64,000 nucleotides of DNA from Streptomyces sp. Act143 (GCF_003143935.1 NZ_QFRX01000001.1:754071-818070); one strand, 5' to 3'. Numbered from the stretch's first letter, positions 24,792 to 34,453 are shown. Numbers and translations: made by a program. Notes: generated from the sequence alone by a model not told the origin.

Positions 24792-25135
24792 CCGAGCAGA
24801 AGACCGCCGCTCCGCAGGGCTGCACCAGCGTCGCCCCGTGGGTCGTCACCGACGGCACAGGCGCCTTCCTCGACTTCGTCGCCCAGGCGTCCGGCGGTGC
24901 GGAGCTCGCACGGGTGGCGACCGAGGACGGTCTGATCGGACACGGTGAGATCTCGGCGACATCTGGTGGGTGGTCAGCCAGATGGAGGACGTACCCGAGG
25001 ACGAGATGTGGGAGCGGTGGCGGCGGCCGGTGTACGCCGAGGCGATGCGCGTGGCCCAGGAGACGCTGGACGCCGAGCTCGGCGGACGGCGCGAAGGACG
25101 CAGCAGCGCGCCCGTCACGGACAGGGACTGGCCTG
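24788..25135 (+). pseudogene. VOC-family (glyoxalase/PhnB-like) pseudogene with internal deletion
   Basis: Translation from ATG 24788 gives MTEQKTAAPQGCTSVAPWVV and continues to GLIGHGEIS, the N-terminal part of a PhnB-like VOC protein. From 24958 a different frame encodes DIWWVVSQMEDVPEDEMWER then AEAMRVAQETLDAEL, the C-terminal end of the same family. The 60-80 residues that should lie between, including metal-binding positions, are absent and the two parts are out of frame, with no stop ending the second part properly. The gene is therefore a deletion remnant. Its start overlaps the ATPase stop, marking the edge of the metallophore operon. Confidence 0.8.
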
Positions 25136-25164
25136 GCCTGCCTCCGAGCCCGGGAGGAGGTGTT

Positions 25165-26460
25165 CTACGGCGTGTCGCTCGCTTGGGGCACCGCGGCCCG
25201 GATCTCGCGCAGAAGCGTCTCGTAATGCTCGCCGTAGGTGACCACGCCCGCGTACACCGCGTCGAGCGCGGCCCGCAGCGGGTCCGCCTCGGCCGCTCCG
25301 GTCACGGCCGGAAGCGCCATGTGCGGCTGGGACACCCGCAGGGACGGATCGGGGGCGCCGAACGTGACCGCCATGGTGGACGAGCCGGCCCAGGAAACCC
25401 GCCCGGGCTCCCGCGGCGGGCTCGACGACTCCGCAGCGGCAGCCGCGGGACCGACCAGCTGAGGGGTCTCCGCCGCTGACACCCCGGCCCGTGGCGCTGA
25501 CGGCTGGAACGGGGGCCGCTCGGGCGGGACGGCCTGCCCCACGGTCCCGGCGGGGGCGTGCGGGTCGGCGGCCAGGGTCTGCCACATCTCGGTCCAGTCA
25601 TCGAACGGCGGCGGCAGCGGACACCCCTGCGCCAGCGCGGTGAGACCGTCGGCAACCCAGTCGAGGGCGGTGAGACCGGACTGCTCGCACGCCCGGCGGG
25701 CCGCCAGCAAGGCCACCGCGCGCTGCACTTCGGGTCCGGCGGCGTCGATGGCGTGGACCAGGGGCGGGTCGAAGGGCAGCAGACCACGGACGTTGCCGCG
25801 GACCTCGCGCAGCGCCTGGCTGGGCGACTGCCCGCCCCACTCCCAGCGTTCCAGGGCCTGCTGGTGCTCCCGCTCGGCCTGCTCCAGTGCGAGCCGCTCA
25901 CGGCGCTCGGCCTCGGCCCGCTCCTCGGGGGTCGGCGGCGGCGGTTGCTCGCGGGCGTAGGAATGCCAGTAGGCGGCGGTCCGCGACGTCTCCTTGACGA
26001 CGCGGTCGGCCTGCGGCGGGGCAGGCCAGAACTGAAGCAGATAGCAGTCCAGTTGTGGTTCGGAGCCCAACCGGGTGTCCTCCTCGCGCGCCCGGTCCAT
26101 GCCCTTGGCGCAATAGCGCACCCGGTAGTCCATCTCCGCCAGGTCCAGGTCCCACGCGGCCTCCCACGCCCACTGCACCAGCCGGCTCTCCGCGGAGGCG
26201 GGGCGGAAGGACACCTCCACCACGTCCTCCCACTGCGGGTCCAGGGGCGGGGGTTCCTCATGGATCTCGACGGTGAAGCCGACGTCGCCCGTGTGCAGAC
26301 CGGTCGACAGCCACAGGGCGCCCGGTACGGCCGCGCCGCACATCCCGGCGCTCTGTCCGGCGAAGGACTCGGCGAGATCCGGGCCGTGACTGTCCGGGTC
26401 GCTCTCGACGTAGATCTGCCCGTAATGGACGTGCACTTCGCCCTCGACCGGCCTGCGCAT
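25165..26460 (-). CDS. Hypothetical protein with central charged helix and proline-rich linker
   Basis: This 431-residue protein is not recognised. It starts MRRPVEGEVHVHYGQIYVES behind AGGGGAGG, so the start is good. Residues 1-130 look like a compact beta-rich domain (LWLSTGLHTGDVGFTVEIHE, DVVEVSFRPAS), 175-205 are a highly charged helix (EERAEAERRERLALEQ), 205-290 a helical domain, and 295-370 a Pro/Ala-rich linker before a short C-terminal helix. It has no signal peptide or membrane segment. It is oriented against the metallophore operon and ends 30 bases from the VOC remnant. Codon use matches its neighbours, so it is probably a genuine gene of unknown function. Confidence 0.65.
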   Translation of the reverse strand: MRRPVEGEVHVHYGQIYVESDPDSHGPDLAESFAGQSAGMCGAAVPGALWLSTGLHTGDVGFTVEIHEEPPPLDPQWEDVVEVSFRPASAESRLVQWAWEAAWDLDLAEMDYRVRYCAKGMDRAREEDTRLGSEPQLDCYLLQFWPAPPQADRVVKETSRTAAYWHSYAREQPPPPTPEERAEAERRERLALEQAEREHQQALERWEWGGQSPSQALREVRGNVRGLLPFDPPLVHAIDAAGPEVQRAVALLAARRACEQSGLTALDWVADGLTALAQGCPLPPPFDDWTEMWQTLAADPHAPAGTVGQAVPPERPPFQPSAPRAGVSAAETPQLVGPAAAAAESSSPPREPGRVSWAGSSTMAVTFGAPDPSLRVSQPHMALPAVTGAAEADPLRAALDAVYAGVVTYGEHYETLLREIRAAVPQASDTP

Positions 26461-26653
26461 CGCTGCCTCCCCTGGGATGTGCTCGTCACCCTAATGACGG
26501 CCACTGACAGCGGCGGGAGGCGTTGCGTTCCCTGGTGCCCAGGCACAGCACCCTGAAGTGCATCACCCACCACCCGCCGGGGTGCGGGAACCGCCGGCCC
26601 CTCTTGCGCATACGGTGAGCACAGCTTCGTGACGTGCGCGAGAAGGAGACAGG

Positions 26654-27223
26654 ATGAGCGGGCGGCGGCCTACCGGGTCCGGCGGGTTCGTGAAGGTGTG
26701 CGGACTGACCCGGGAGGAGCACATCGACTGGGCCATCGAGCTGGGCTACGACGCCATCGGGATCGTGGTGACCCCCAAGAGCAAGCGGTACTGCCCGCCC
26801 GAGCGAGCCGTGGCGCTCGCCGCCCACGCGCACGGGCGGATTCCGGCGTTCGCCGTCGCCCTGGCCCATGCCGAGACCCAGGACGTCGCCGAGCACTTCG
26901 ACACGATCCAGGTCTACGAGATGGCCGACATCCCGAATCTCGCCCTCGCGTCCGGCACCCCGCCCGAGCACCCGGACGCCCTTCAGTACTTCTTCTACGA
27001 CGCCAGCACGGGCAGCGGGGTCTTCGCGGACATCCCCGAGTGGGTCCGTGACGTGCCCGGACGGGTCGTGATCGCCGGCGGGCTGGACGAGCACAATGTG
27101 GCGGGCGTGATCGACGCCTACGCCCCGTTCGGGGTGGACGTCTCCAGCAGCGTCGAGACCGCGCCGGGGATCAAGAGCCGGGAGAAGATGGCCGCGTTCA
27201 TCGCCGCGGCCCGCTCGCGCTGA
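26654..27223 (+). CDS. TrpF-like phosphoribosylanthranilate isomerase homologue
   Basis: The 189-residue TIM-barrel-like protein keeps the TrpF landmarks: VKVCGLT with the catalytic-type Cys16, Asp116 in FFYDASTGSG, GGLDEHNV (142-149) and the phosphate-binding GVDVSSSVE (160-168). TrpF isomerises phosphoribosylanthranilate in tryptophan synthesis. Streptomycetes normally have no trpF because PriA does this reaction as well as the histidine one, so a free-standing copy away from trp genes is unusual. The strand with FDTIQVYEM differs from the usual V-Q-L-H-G, so the substrate may have changed. AAGGAG precedes ATG 26654. The neighbours give no pathway. Confidence 0.7.
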   Translation: MSGRRPTGSGGFVKVCGLTREEHIDWAIELGYDAIGIVVTPKSKRYCPPERAVALAAHAHGRIPAFAVALAHAETQDVAEHFDTIQVYEMADIPNLALASGTPPEHPDALQYFFYDASTGSGVFADIPEWVRDVPGRVVIAGGLDEHNVAGVIDAYAPFGVDVSSSVETAPGIKSREKMAAFIAAARSR

Positions 27224-27253
27224 CCCGCCGCGGAGCGAGCCGGGCCCGCCCGT

Positions 27254-28312
27254 TCACCGCAGCAGGGCGAGCAGCGGTGCCGCGGGGAGCGGATGCCGGG
27301 TGTCCCCGTGCGGGCCCGTGGTCGTGGTGGCGGTCAGCAGGGAGTTGAGGACGGCCTCCTCCACGGCGTCGAGCACGGCGACGAAGAGGGGGTCGAGCCG
27401 GTCGTCCGACAGCACGGCCGGTCCGGCGGGCTGCCCCAGGGGACGGGTGCCGAGGGCGAGCCCGTAGTCGCCGCTGCCGTGGCCGTACCCGGCACCGACC
27501 CGGGCCAGCGCGTAGACGGACCGCCGTGCCAGCCGGGTCAGCTGACGGGCGTCCAGTGGAGCGTCGGTGGCGGTCACGACCATGCAGGAACCACGGTCGG
27601 GACCGGTCTCCGGCGCGGGCAGACCGACGTCGGCGGGCGTGACCGTACGTCCCGAAACCCGCAGCGTGCCGCCGAAGTTGGCCTGCACCAGCACCCCCAC
27701 CGTCACCTCCCGGCCCGCCACCGGCACCCGCCGGGACGAGGTGCCCACACCGGCCTTGAAGCCGAGCGCGGTGGTCCCCGTGCCCGCCCCCACACACCCC
27801 TCGGCCACCGGTCCGCCGGACGCGGTCTCCAGGGCGGCATGGACGTGTTCCGCACGGACGGGTCGCGCCCGGATGTCGGACAGCAGCCCGTCGTTGCACT
27901 CCCCCACGACCGGATTCAGGCTCCGCACATCTTCGTTGCCCGGCCGCTCCAGCAGCCAGCCGACCAGCGCGTCGGCGACCCGGAACGCGGAGAGGGTGGA
28001 GGTGAGCAGCACCGGCGTCTCCACGGCGCCGAGTTCGGCCAGCTGCGTGGCGCCCAGCAGCTTGCCGTACCCGTTGCCCGCGAACACCCCGGCCGGCAGC
28101 GGACGTGCGGGGCTCACCCCGTCGGGCACGATCGCGGTGACGCCGCTGTGCACCCGCGGCGCGTCGACCAGCGTGGCGTGCCCGACGCGCATGCCCGGCA
28201 CGTCGGTGAGCGCGTTGTGGGCACCCGTGGGCAGGTCCCCGACGCCCAGGCCGAGGTCCCGGGCCCGCGGGCGGCCGGCGGAGCAGGGCGGGCGGGGAGC
28301 CGTGGCGTTCAT
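27254..28312 (-). CDS. P1-family (DmpA-like) self-cleaving aminopeptidase
   Basis: The 352-residue N-terminal-nucleophile hydrolase matches the DmpA/S58 family: GLGVGDLPTGAHNALTDVPG at the start, GNGYGK, VVGECNDGLLSD, GAGTGTTALGFKAGVG in the middle and EAVLNSLLTA near residue 325, where the Ser becomes the new N-terminus after self-cleavage. Members release N-terminal residues, including D-amino acids and beta-amino acids. ATG 28312 was preferred over GTG 28321 because TAGGG lies at a proper distance only from the former. No signal peptide is visible. No operon partner is apparent; it is convergent with the TrpF-like gene. Confidence 0.88.
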   Translation of the reverse strand: MNATAPRPPCSAGRPRARDLGLGVGDLPTGAHNALTDVPGMRVGHATLVDAPRVHSGVTAIVPDGVSPARPLPAGVFAGNGYGKLLGATQLAELGAVETPVLLTSTLSAFRVADALVGWLLERPGNEDVRSLNPVVGECNDGLLSDIRARPVRAEHVHAALETASGGPVAEGCVGAGTGTTALGFKAGVGTSSRRVPVAGREVTVGVLVQANFGGTLRVSGRTVTPADVGLPAPETGPDRGSCMVVTATDAPLDARQLTRLARRSVYALARVGAGYGHGSGDYGLALGTRPLGQPAGPAVLSDDRLDPLFVAVLDAVEEAVLNSLLTATTTTGPHGDTRHPLPAAPLLALLR

Positions 28313-28405
28313 GATCGGCACCCTACGCGAGCGCGGTTCCCCACCTCGCCGGACGGCCGTGGCGGCGCGGGCAGCCGTCGCAGCCCGCGCCGTCCGGGGT
28401 CCCGT

Positions 28406-31400
28406 TCAACCTCGGGCGGTGCCGAAGGTGATGATGCCGGCCATCTTCGGGCTGGTGGCGTTGTCGTAGCCGACGTCGCCGCCCGCCTTCTTCCAGATCC
28501 TGATGCGGTACGAGTCCGTGGTGGCCGTGACCCGGAACGCGTAGCCGCCGGCACCGGCGACCGTGCCGGAGCCCTGGTAGACGGCCTGGGAGCCGGTGAC
28601 CACGAGCCAGTCGGAGCCGGTCGAGCGGAACTTCAGCCGGGCCGGGCCGAAGTCGAAGGACGCCCACCCCGTGGGCACGGCGGCCCCCTTCTCGTACCGG
28701 GCCACGAAGGAGAAGGCGGCCTTGCCGGTCAGGTCCGGGCGGGCGGGACAGGCCCCGGCCGGGGAGGTGAAGACGCCGGTGCCGAACACGGGCCCGGCCG
28801 CGCGGTCGTACACGACCAGCTCGGGGAGGGTGGTGGCGTCCGAGGCGCCGTCGTCGTCGGTGATCGTGATCACCGGGCGGCGGATACCGGCCTTGGTGTA
28901 GGTGTGCTCGGCCCGGCAGCCGGTGGCGGTGATCCTGCCGGGCTGCGGTGCGCCGCCGTCCTTCCACTCGACGGTGCAGGTGTGGGTGTCGGAGCCGCCC
29001 GGGTCGGTGAAGGCGGCCGTGACGACGGCCGTCCTGCCGACGGACACCGCCGACTCGGGTCCGGTGGCGGAGGTGACGGCCGGGGCCGCGTTGGCGGTCT
29101 TCACGGTCGCCGTGTCGCTGCTGCGGCCTCCGGTCAGGGTGAGGGTGTAGGTGCCGTCGTCGGTGCAGGTGACCGTGGTCCGCGCCGCCGCCGGTTCGGC
29201 GAAGGTGCAGGGTGCCCCGTCCTCGGCCGTCCACTTCGGGCTGCCCGCGCCCGAGAGGGTGCCGTGCAGGGCGACCGCCTCGCCTTCGGTGCCCTCGGCG
29301 TCCGGGCCGGCGTGCACGATCGTGACGGGGTCGATACCGGTGAGCGTCGGAACGACCTTCTTGATCAGGCCGTCCGCGTCGAACTCCATCTTGTCCACGG
29401 TCGTTTCGCGATGCGTGCCGTCACCGCCGGGGACGGCGAACCGGTGATAGGCGATGTACCAGTCGTCGGTGCCGGGGACGTGGACGACGGAGTGGTGGCC
29501 CGTCCCCTTGATGCCGAGCGACAGGTCCTTCTCCAGGATCACCCCGCGCTTGGTCCACGGACCGGTGGGCGAGGGGCCGGTGGCGTAGGCGACCCGGTAG
29601 TTCTCGTCCCGGGTGTCGTTCTCCGACCACATGAAGTAGTAGGTGCCCTTGCGCTTGATGACGAAGGAGCCCTCGTTGTAGCCGCCGGGGGTGATGTCCT
29701 TCGTCTTCGCGGTGCCGAGGGAGACCATGTCGGCGTTGAGCGGCGCGACGTAGGCGTGGCCGTTGCCCCAGTACAGGTACGACGTGCCGTCGTCGTCCGT
29801 GAACACGGCCGGGTCGATCATCTGGCCGCTGAACTGGCCCGCCTTGAGCAGGGGTTGGCCGAGCGCGTCCTTGAACGGGCCGGTCGGCGAGTCCGACACC
29901 GCGACACCGATGCTGGCGTCGGCGCAGAAGTAGAAGTAGTACTTGCCGTCCTTCTCGGCGATGGTGGGCGCCCAGGCCCTGCTGTCCGCCCAGGAGATGT
30001 CGGGGCCGAGGTCGAGGATGACGCCGTGGTCCTTCCAGTGGACCAGGTCGGTGGAGGAGTACGCCTTGAACTGGGTGCCGCTCCAGCCCTCGAAGCCGTC
30101 GGTGGTCGGGTAGAGGTAGAAGGTGTCACCGAAGCGGACGATGTTCGGGTCGGCGTTGAGGCCGGGCAGCACCGGGCTCTTCATGACGAGCGCGGCGACC
30201 GTCCAGGTGCGCTTCTTGCCGTCGGAGCCCGTCACTTCGTACGTCACCGGCTTGCTGAGGTCCTGGACGCTGCCGGACGCGGGGCTGATCGCCGCGCCGT
30301 GCGCGAGGGTGAACTCCGGTGCCAGCGCGGTGAGATCTGTGCCCTCCGTCATCGGCAGCGTGATCCTGCCGCCGGCGTTGTCGATGATCGCGTCGACCTT
30401 CAGGCCGGTCTGCGTGGCCTTGGCGATGCCCGCGGTGTTGCCGCTGAGCTCCATGACCTCCGCGGCCGTGAGGGCGCGGTCGTAGATGCGGAAGTCGTCG
30501 ACCTCGCCGCCGAAGTAGGGGTCGGCCGCGTACAGGGAGCGGCCGATGTAGCCGCTGTAGTCCTTGTTCGCGTCGTACAGCTCGGACGGCGTGATGCCGG
30601 TCGTGGTGCGGGCCGCCTCGATGCCGTCGACGTACAGGACCATCGTGCCGGTGGTGCCGTCGAGGGTGACGGTGACGTGCCGCCACTCGCCCGGGGTGAG
30701 CTGCGAGCCGGCCGTCAGTTTCGACTCGGCGGACCAACTCGCCTTGGTGATGGCCGAGTAGAGGCTGGAGCCGCCGTTGGAGGGAGTGGCGAAGAGGTAC
30801 TTGTCGCTGTCGGGGCCGAGGCCGAACAGCCACTGGAAGCTCGCGCCGCCCTGCCACTTGGCGTACGCCGACACGGTCACGCTGCCGGCGTTCTTCAGGA
30901 CCCCGTTGGGGATCTTCACGTACGGGGACGTGGCGGAGTCGCCGGACATCTTGAACGAGCCGCCGTCGACTCCGGTGCCGAAGGCGGGAGTTCGGACGTA
31001 GGTCCCGTGGTGGCCGTGGCCGCTGGCGTCGCGGGCGATGTTGCCGCCGGCCTCGTCGAAGTCGTACTCCAGGAGCAGGTCGGCGGGGACGTCCGGGCCC
31101 TCCTGCGAGACGGTGACCTCGGCCCGGACCGGGAGTGCGGCACCGTCGGGCAGGCTGCCGGTGACCGTGAAGGTGCCGGGCTGCGCGTACTTCGACGCGG
31201 GAACGTCCTCCCAGGTGACGGCGACGGGGCGCTTGACGCCGTCGGCGTAGGTGGCGATCACGGTGGCCGGGAGAACGGGGGCCTCGCCGGTCCTGGTCTG
31301 CACGTCCACGCTCTCGACGCTCTCCACCAGCTGGTCGGGCTGGTAGGCGCGCAGCAGGCGGTCGTACTCGGCCTGGGTGACCGGCAGGACGGTGCCGTGG

Positions 31401-33607
31401 CGGGGCTTGGCGGGCAGGTCGTAGTCGGTGGCCGGGGTCCAGACTCCGGAGTCGAGGTCGGTCGTCTCGAAGGGGAGGTAGCCGCGACCGCCGAACTCGT
31501 CGAGGAACGCGTACCACTTCTCCTCGGTGTTGGACTTGAACACCAAAGGTCCTTCGGCGGCGCTCATCGCGCCCTTGCCGATGCCCTCGGCCACCGCGGT
31601 CCACGAACCCAGGATCGAGTCGCTCTTCTCCTCGAAGATGAACTTGCTGTTGGGGGTGGAGGAGGTGTTGTTCCGCTCGTCCTTGGACAATCGGTAGTAG
31701 GTGCCGTCGTGCCGGATCATCGTGGAGTCGATGACCGAGTAGCCGCGGTCGATCCAGACCTTGGGCTCGCTGAAGGTGTAGAAGTCGCGCGTGGTGGCGT
31801 ACATCATGCGGTTGTAGGTGTCGCCGGAGTGCGCCTCGTTGTCGTACAGCTTCGAAGCCCAGAAGACGACGTACTCACCGCGCTCGGCGTCGTAGAACGC
31901 CTCCGGCGCCCAGGTGTTGCCGGCGCTGTCCGGGGAGACCTTCACCAGGCGCTGGTTCGTCCAGTGGACCAGGTCGGTGGACTCCCAGACCATGATGGAT
32001 TTGCTGCCGCTGCGCTGGGCGGCGTCCCAGTCGCCGTTGCCGTAGATCCGCAGGTCGGTGGCGATCTGGTAGAACTTGTCGCCCTCCGGGGAGCGGATGA
32101 TGAACGGGTCGCGCAGGCCCTTCTCGCCGAGCGTGGAGGTCAGGACGGGCTTGCCGTCGTTCAGCTCCCGCCACTTGAGCGGGTCGTCGCCCTTGCTGAG
32201 GGCGGCGTAGAGCTGTTCGCCGTCCGCGGTGCCCTCGCCGGTGAAGTAGCTGAACATGTAGCCCTTGAGGGCCTGTTTCGCGGGGAGTTCGGGGACCTCG
32301 GCGGTGAAGGTGCGGGTCGTGCTCGCCGTGCCCTTGGTGACGGTGGCGGTCAGCTCGACGGTGGTGGCGCCGTCGCCGTGCGCGGGCCGGTGGACCACGC
32401 CGTCGGCGGTGATGACGTCCGGATTCGCCGAGGACCAGGCGACCTTGGTGCCGTGGTCGGCGTCCGCGGGGAGGGTGAGGTTGCCGCGTACGTCGTCGAG
32501 GTTGTGGACGGTGAGTGCCTGCGCGGCCTGCTCGGTGGCGGTCTTGTCGTCGAAGTCGGGCAGGACGGTGATCGCGAAGGTCCTGGTGTCGCTGACCGTG
32601 CCCTTCTTCAGGGTCGCGGTGAGCGTGGCGTGCGCGTCCGGTGCGCCTGCGGCGGGGCGGGTCACCTTGCCGGTGTCCGAGACGGCGGCGGTGTTGTCGC
32701 TGGCCCAGCTGATCGTGGAGCCGCCCGCCGTACCGGTCTTCGGCAGGTCCAGGTCGGCGGTGACGGCGCTGGTGTCGCCCAGGTCGAGGGCGGCCTTGTC
32801 GTCGGCGACGCCCTGGGTGGCGACGGGAAGGGACAGCTGCTCCACCTCGGCGGCGTCCAGGGCACGGTCGTAGACCCGGAAGTCGCGGATGCGGCCCTTG
32901 AAGAGCTTGTCGCCCGAGTAGACGGACTTGCCTATGTAGTTGGCGGTGGTGGTGCCGGAGCCGATGGCGCCGGGGGTGGTGCTGACCGAGGTGTTGCGGC
33001 CGACCTCGACGCCGTCCTCGTAGAGGATGCCGGTCGAGCCGGTCTGCGTGTAGGTGAGGTGCTTCCACACCGCGCGGGTGAGGTTGTGCGAGTCCGCCGG
33101 CCTGGTCGTCTGCTCCGTCGACCAGTTGCCGGTCGCTATGGAGGTGCGCAGGGAGTTGCCGGTGGTGAACAGGTAGCCGTTGCCGCTGCTGCCGCTGGAG
33201 TTGCCGAAGCCGTAGATGAAGTACGGCGTGGTCTGCGCCGAGTCGATCAGTACGTCCGTCGAGACGGTGATCGCGGTCATGCCCTTCATGACGTCGTTCG
33301 GCACCTTGACGTAGGTGTCGGAGCCGTTGAAGGCGAGGCCCTGGCCGGTGTCCGACCAGTCGGCGGTGCCGTTGACGGTGCCGTCGCGGCCGTTTCCGGA
33401 GGCGTCGGTGACGGTGCTGCCGGAGGCGGCGTCGAGCTTGTACCAGAGGGCCAGTCCGTCGGTGACGTCGGCGGTGCCCGCGGCGGTCGCCGCGGTCGCG
33501 GAGGTGACGGGAGCGGTGAGGCCCAGGAACAGCGACACGGCGGTCAGGCCCGCGAGGCGGCCCGCCCGGCGTCTCGCGCGGGTACGCGGACGTGCGAGGT
33601 GCGTCAT
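28406..33607 (-). CDS. Giant secreted multidomain glycosidase with two GH43 and two LamG domains
   Basis: The 1,733-residue exported protein has an Arg-rich N-terminus and signal peptide ending near SATAATAA. Order of parts (approximate): LamG-type lectin domain 45-255, two Ig-like linkers 270-440, first GH43 domain 455-775 (LRDPFII, VIDSTM, SAAEGPL hold the acids), Ig-like domain 790-860, second LamG 870-1075, second GH43 1165-1430 (LNADPNIV, MIDPAVFTDDDG, YNEGSFV), two PKD/Ig-like regions to about 1585 and a beta-rich C-terminal domain. GH43 enzymes cut arabinofuranosyl or xylosyl links in plant polysaccharides. Two different GH43 modules in one chain suggest joint removal of side chains. 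The ATG follows GGGAAACCCC with little ribosome-site signal. Confidence 0.9.
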   Translation of the reverse strand: MTHLARPRTRARRRAGRLAGLTAVSLFLGLTAPVTSATAATAAGTADVTDGLALWYKLDAASGSTVTDASGNGRDGTVNGTADWSDTGQGLAFNGSDTYVKVPNDVMKGMTAITVSTDVLIDSAQTTPYFIYGFGNSSGSSGNGYLFTTGNSLRTSIATGNWSTEQTTRPADSHNLTRAVWKHLTYTQTGSTGILYEDGVEVGRNTSVSTTPGAIGSGTTTANYIGKSVYSGDKLFKGRIRDFRVYDRALDAAEVEQLSLPVATQGVADDKAALDLGDTSAVTADLDLPKTGTAGGSTISWASDNTAAVSDTGKVTRPAAGAPDAHATLTATLKKGTVSDTRTFAITVLPDFDDKTATEQAAQALTVHNLDDVRGNLTLPADADHGTKVAWSSANPDVITADGVVHRPAHGDGATTVELTATVTKGTASTTRTFTAEVPELPAKQALKGYMFSYFTGEGTADGEQLYAALSKGDDPLKWRELNDGKPVLTSTLGEKGLRDPFIIRSPEGDKFYQIATDLRIYGNGDWDAAQRSGSKSIMVWESTDLVHWTNQRLVKVSPDSAGNTWAPEAFYDAERGEYVVFWASKLYDNEAHSGDTYNRMMYATTRDFYTFSEPKVWIDRGYSVIDSTMIRHDGTYYRLSKDERNNTSSTPNSKFIFEEKSDSILGSWTAVAEGIGKGAMSAAEGPLVFKSNTEEKWYAFLDEFGGRGYLPFETTDLDSGVWTPATDYDLPAKPRHGTVLPVTQAEYDRLLRAYQPDQLVESVESVDVQTRTGEAPVLPATVIATYADGVKRPVAVTWEDVPASKYAQPGTFTVTGSLPDGAALPVRAEVTVSQEGPDVPADLLLEYDFDEAGGNIARDASGHGHHGTYVRTPAFGTGVDGGSFKMSGDSATSPYVKIPNGVLKNAGSVTVSAYAKWQGGASFQWLFGLGPDSDKYLFATPSNGGSSLYSAITKASWSAESKLTAGSQLTPGEWRHVTVTLDGTTGTMVLYVDGIEAARTTTGITPSELYDANKDYSGYIGRSLYAADPYFGGEVDDFRIYDRALTAAEVMELSGNTAGIAKATQTGLKVDAIIDNAGGRITLPMTEGTDLTALAPEFTLAHGAAISPASGSVQDLSKPVTYEVTGSDGKKRTWTVAALVMKSPVLPGLNADPNIVRFGDTFYLYPTTDGFEGWSGTQFKAYSSTDLVHWKDHGVILDLGPDISWADSRAWAPTIAEKDGKYYFYFCADASIGVAVSDSPTGPFKDALGQPLLKAGQFSGQMIDPAVFTDDDGTSYLYWGNGHAYVAPLNADMVSLGTAKTKDITPGGYNEGSFVIKRKGTYYFMWSENDTRDENYRVAYATGPSPTGPWTKRGVILEKDLSLGIKGTGHHSVVHVPGTDDWYIAYHRFAVPGGDGTHRETTVDKMEFDADGLIKKVVPTLTGIDPVTIVHAGPDAEGTEGEAVALHGTLSGAGSPKWTAEDGAPCTFAEPAAARTTVTCTDDGTYTLTLTGGRSSDTATVKTANAAPAVTSATGPESAVSVGRTAVVTAAFTDPGGSDTHTCTVEWKDGGAPQPGRITATGCRAEHTYTKAGIRRPVITITDDDGASDATTLPELVVYDRAAGPVFGTGVFTSPAGACPARPDLTGKAAFSFVARYEKGAAVPTGWASFDFGPARLKFRSTGSDWLVVTGSQAVYQGSGTVAGAGGYAFRVTATTDSYRIRIWKKAGGDVGYDNATSPKMAGIITFGTARG

Positions 33608-33881
33608 GTGGGGTTTCCCTGCTGAGGCGTGGCTGACGGGGGGAGGGAGGGCAAGCAGGAGTCAGCCGGGAACGGGCGCCTCGGCCATGGGCGCCCTGAC
33701 GTTTCGGCTGGGTGACGTCGTGTTGCGAGAGTGTCAAACGGGTTGTGGGGCAGCGTCAAGAGGTTTCGAACAATGTCCGACCCGTCGAACAGCCGATGTC
33801 ATCAGGGTGCAACAGCGGGAGTTCCACGCCGTGTTGGCGTACGCCCACCGAGCCGGGTGGACGTACGCCGGAGGCCCGGTC

Positions 33882-34334
33882 TCAGCCGACGGCGCGCTTC
33901 ACCAGCGCCCCGATCCGTTCCTCCACCTCGGCCGTCACCTCGGTCAGGGCGAAACCGGCCGCCCACATCGGGCCGTCGTCCAGCTGCGCGAGGTCGCTGA
34001 ACCCGAGGGTCGCGTACCGCGCCTTGAACTTCTCCGCGCTCTGGAAGAAGCAGACGACCTTGCCGTCCAGCGCGTAGGCCGGCATGCCGTACCAGAGCTT
34101 GGGCGCGAGGACCGGGGCGGCGGCGGTGACGACGGCGTGGACCCGTTCGGCCATCACCCGGTCCGAGTCCTGCATCTCGGCGATCTTCGCGAGCACGTCC
34201 CGCTCCGCCTCCGCCGCCTTGTCCGCGTTCGAGCGACGGCTCGCGGCGGTCTTCATCTCCCGCGCGTGGTCCTTCATCGCGGCGCGCTCCTCGGCCGTGA
34301 ACCCCTCGTACGCGCTGCTTTCCGTGCCGGCCAT
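33882..34334 (-). CDS. DUF1801-family protein
   Basis: The 150-residue protein resembles DUF1801/YdhG-like proteins. The C-terminal half has LAPKLWYGMPAYALDGKVVC and FFQSAEKFKARYATLGF, the recognisable core (a pocket built around W-Y-G-M-P-A-Y), and ends with LDDGPMWAAGFAL. The N-terminal 60 residues are a charged, mostly helical extension (FTAEERAAMKDHAREMKTA). No biochemical role is established for the family. GGGGAGA lies before ATG 34334. The gene is followed on the same strand, in reverse order, by nitrobindin upstream at 34454; no functional link is evident. Confidence 0.78.
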   Translation of the reverse strand: MAGTESSAYEGFTAEERAAMKDHAREMKTAASRRSNADKAAEAERDVLAKIAEMQDSDRVMAERVHAVVTAAAPVLAPKLWYGMPAYALDGKVVCFFQSAEKFKARYATLGFSDLAQLDDGPMWAAGFALTEVTAEVEERIGALVKRAVG

Positions 34335-34453
34335 GGCAGATCTCCCCGTGTGTGGATCTTGCGGTGCGGGACTTCGGGACGGGACTTTATCCCGATCATG
34401 CGGGAGGGGACATACCCGCGCGACCGCGACTCGGGGCGGGTGCGCGACGGCGG

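Noticed and set aside
27293..33625. A 2,110-codon open frame on the plus strand opposite the giant glycosidase
   Set aside because: It is the antisense shadow of a very GC-rich gene: the composition is Gly/Val/Arg/Ala-rich, it has no domain, and the opposite strand encodes clear LamG and GH43 motifs.
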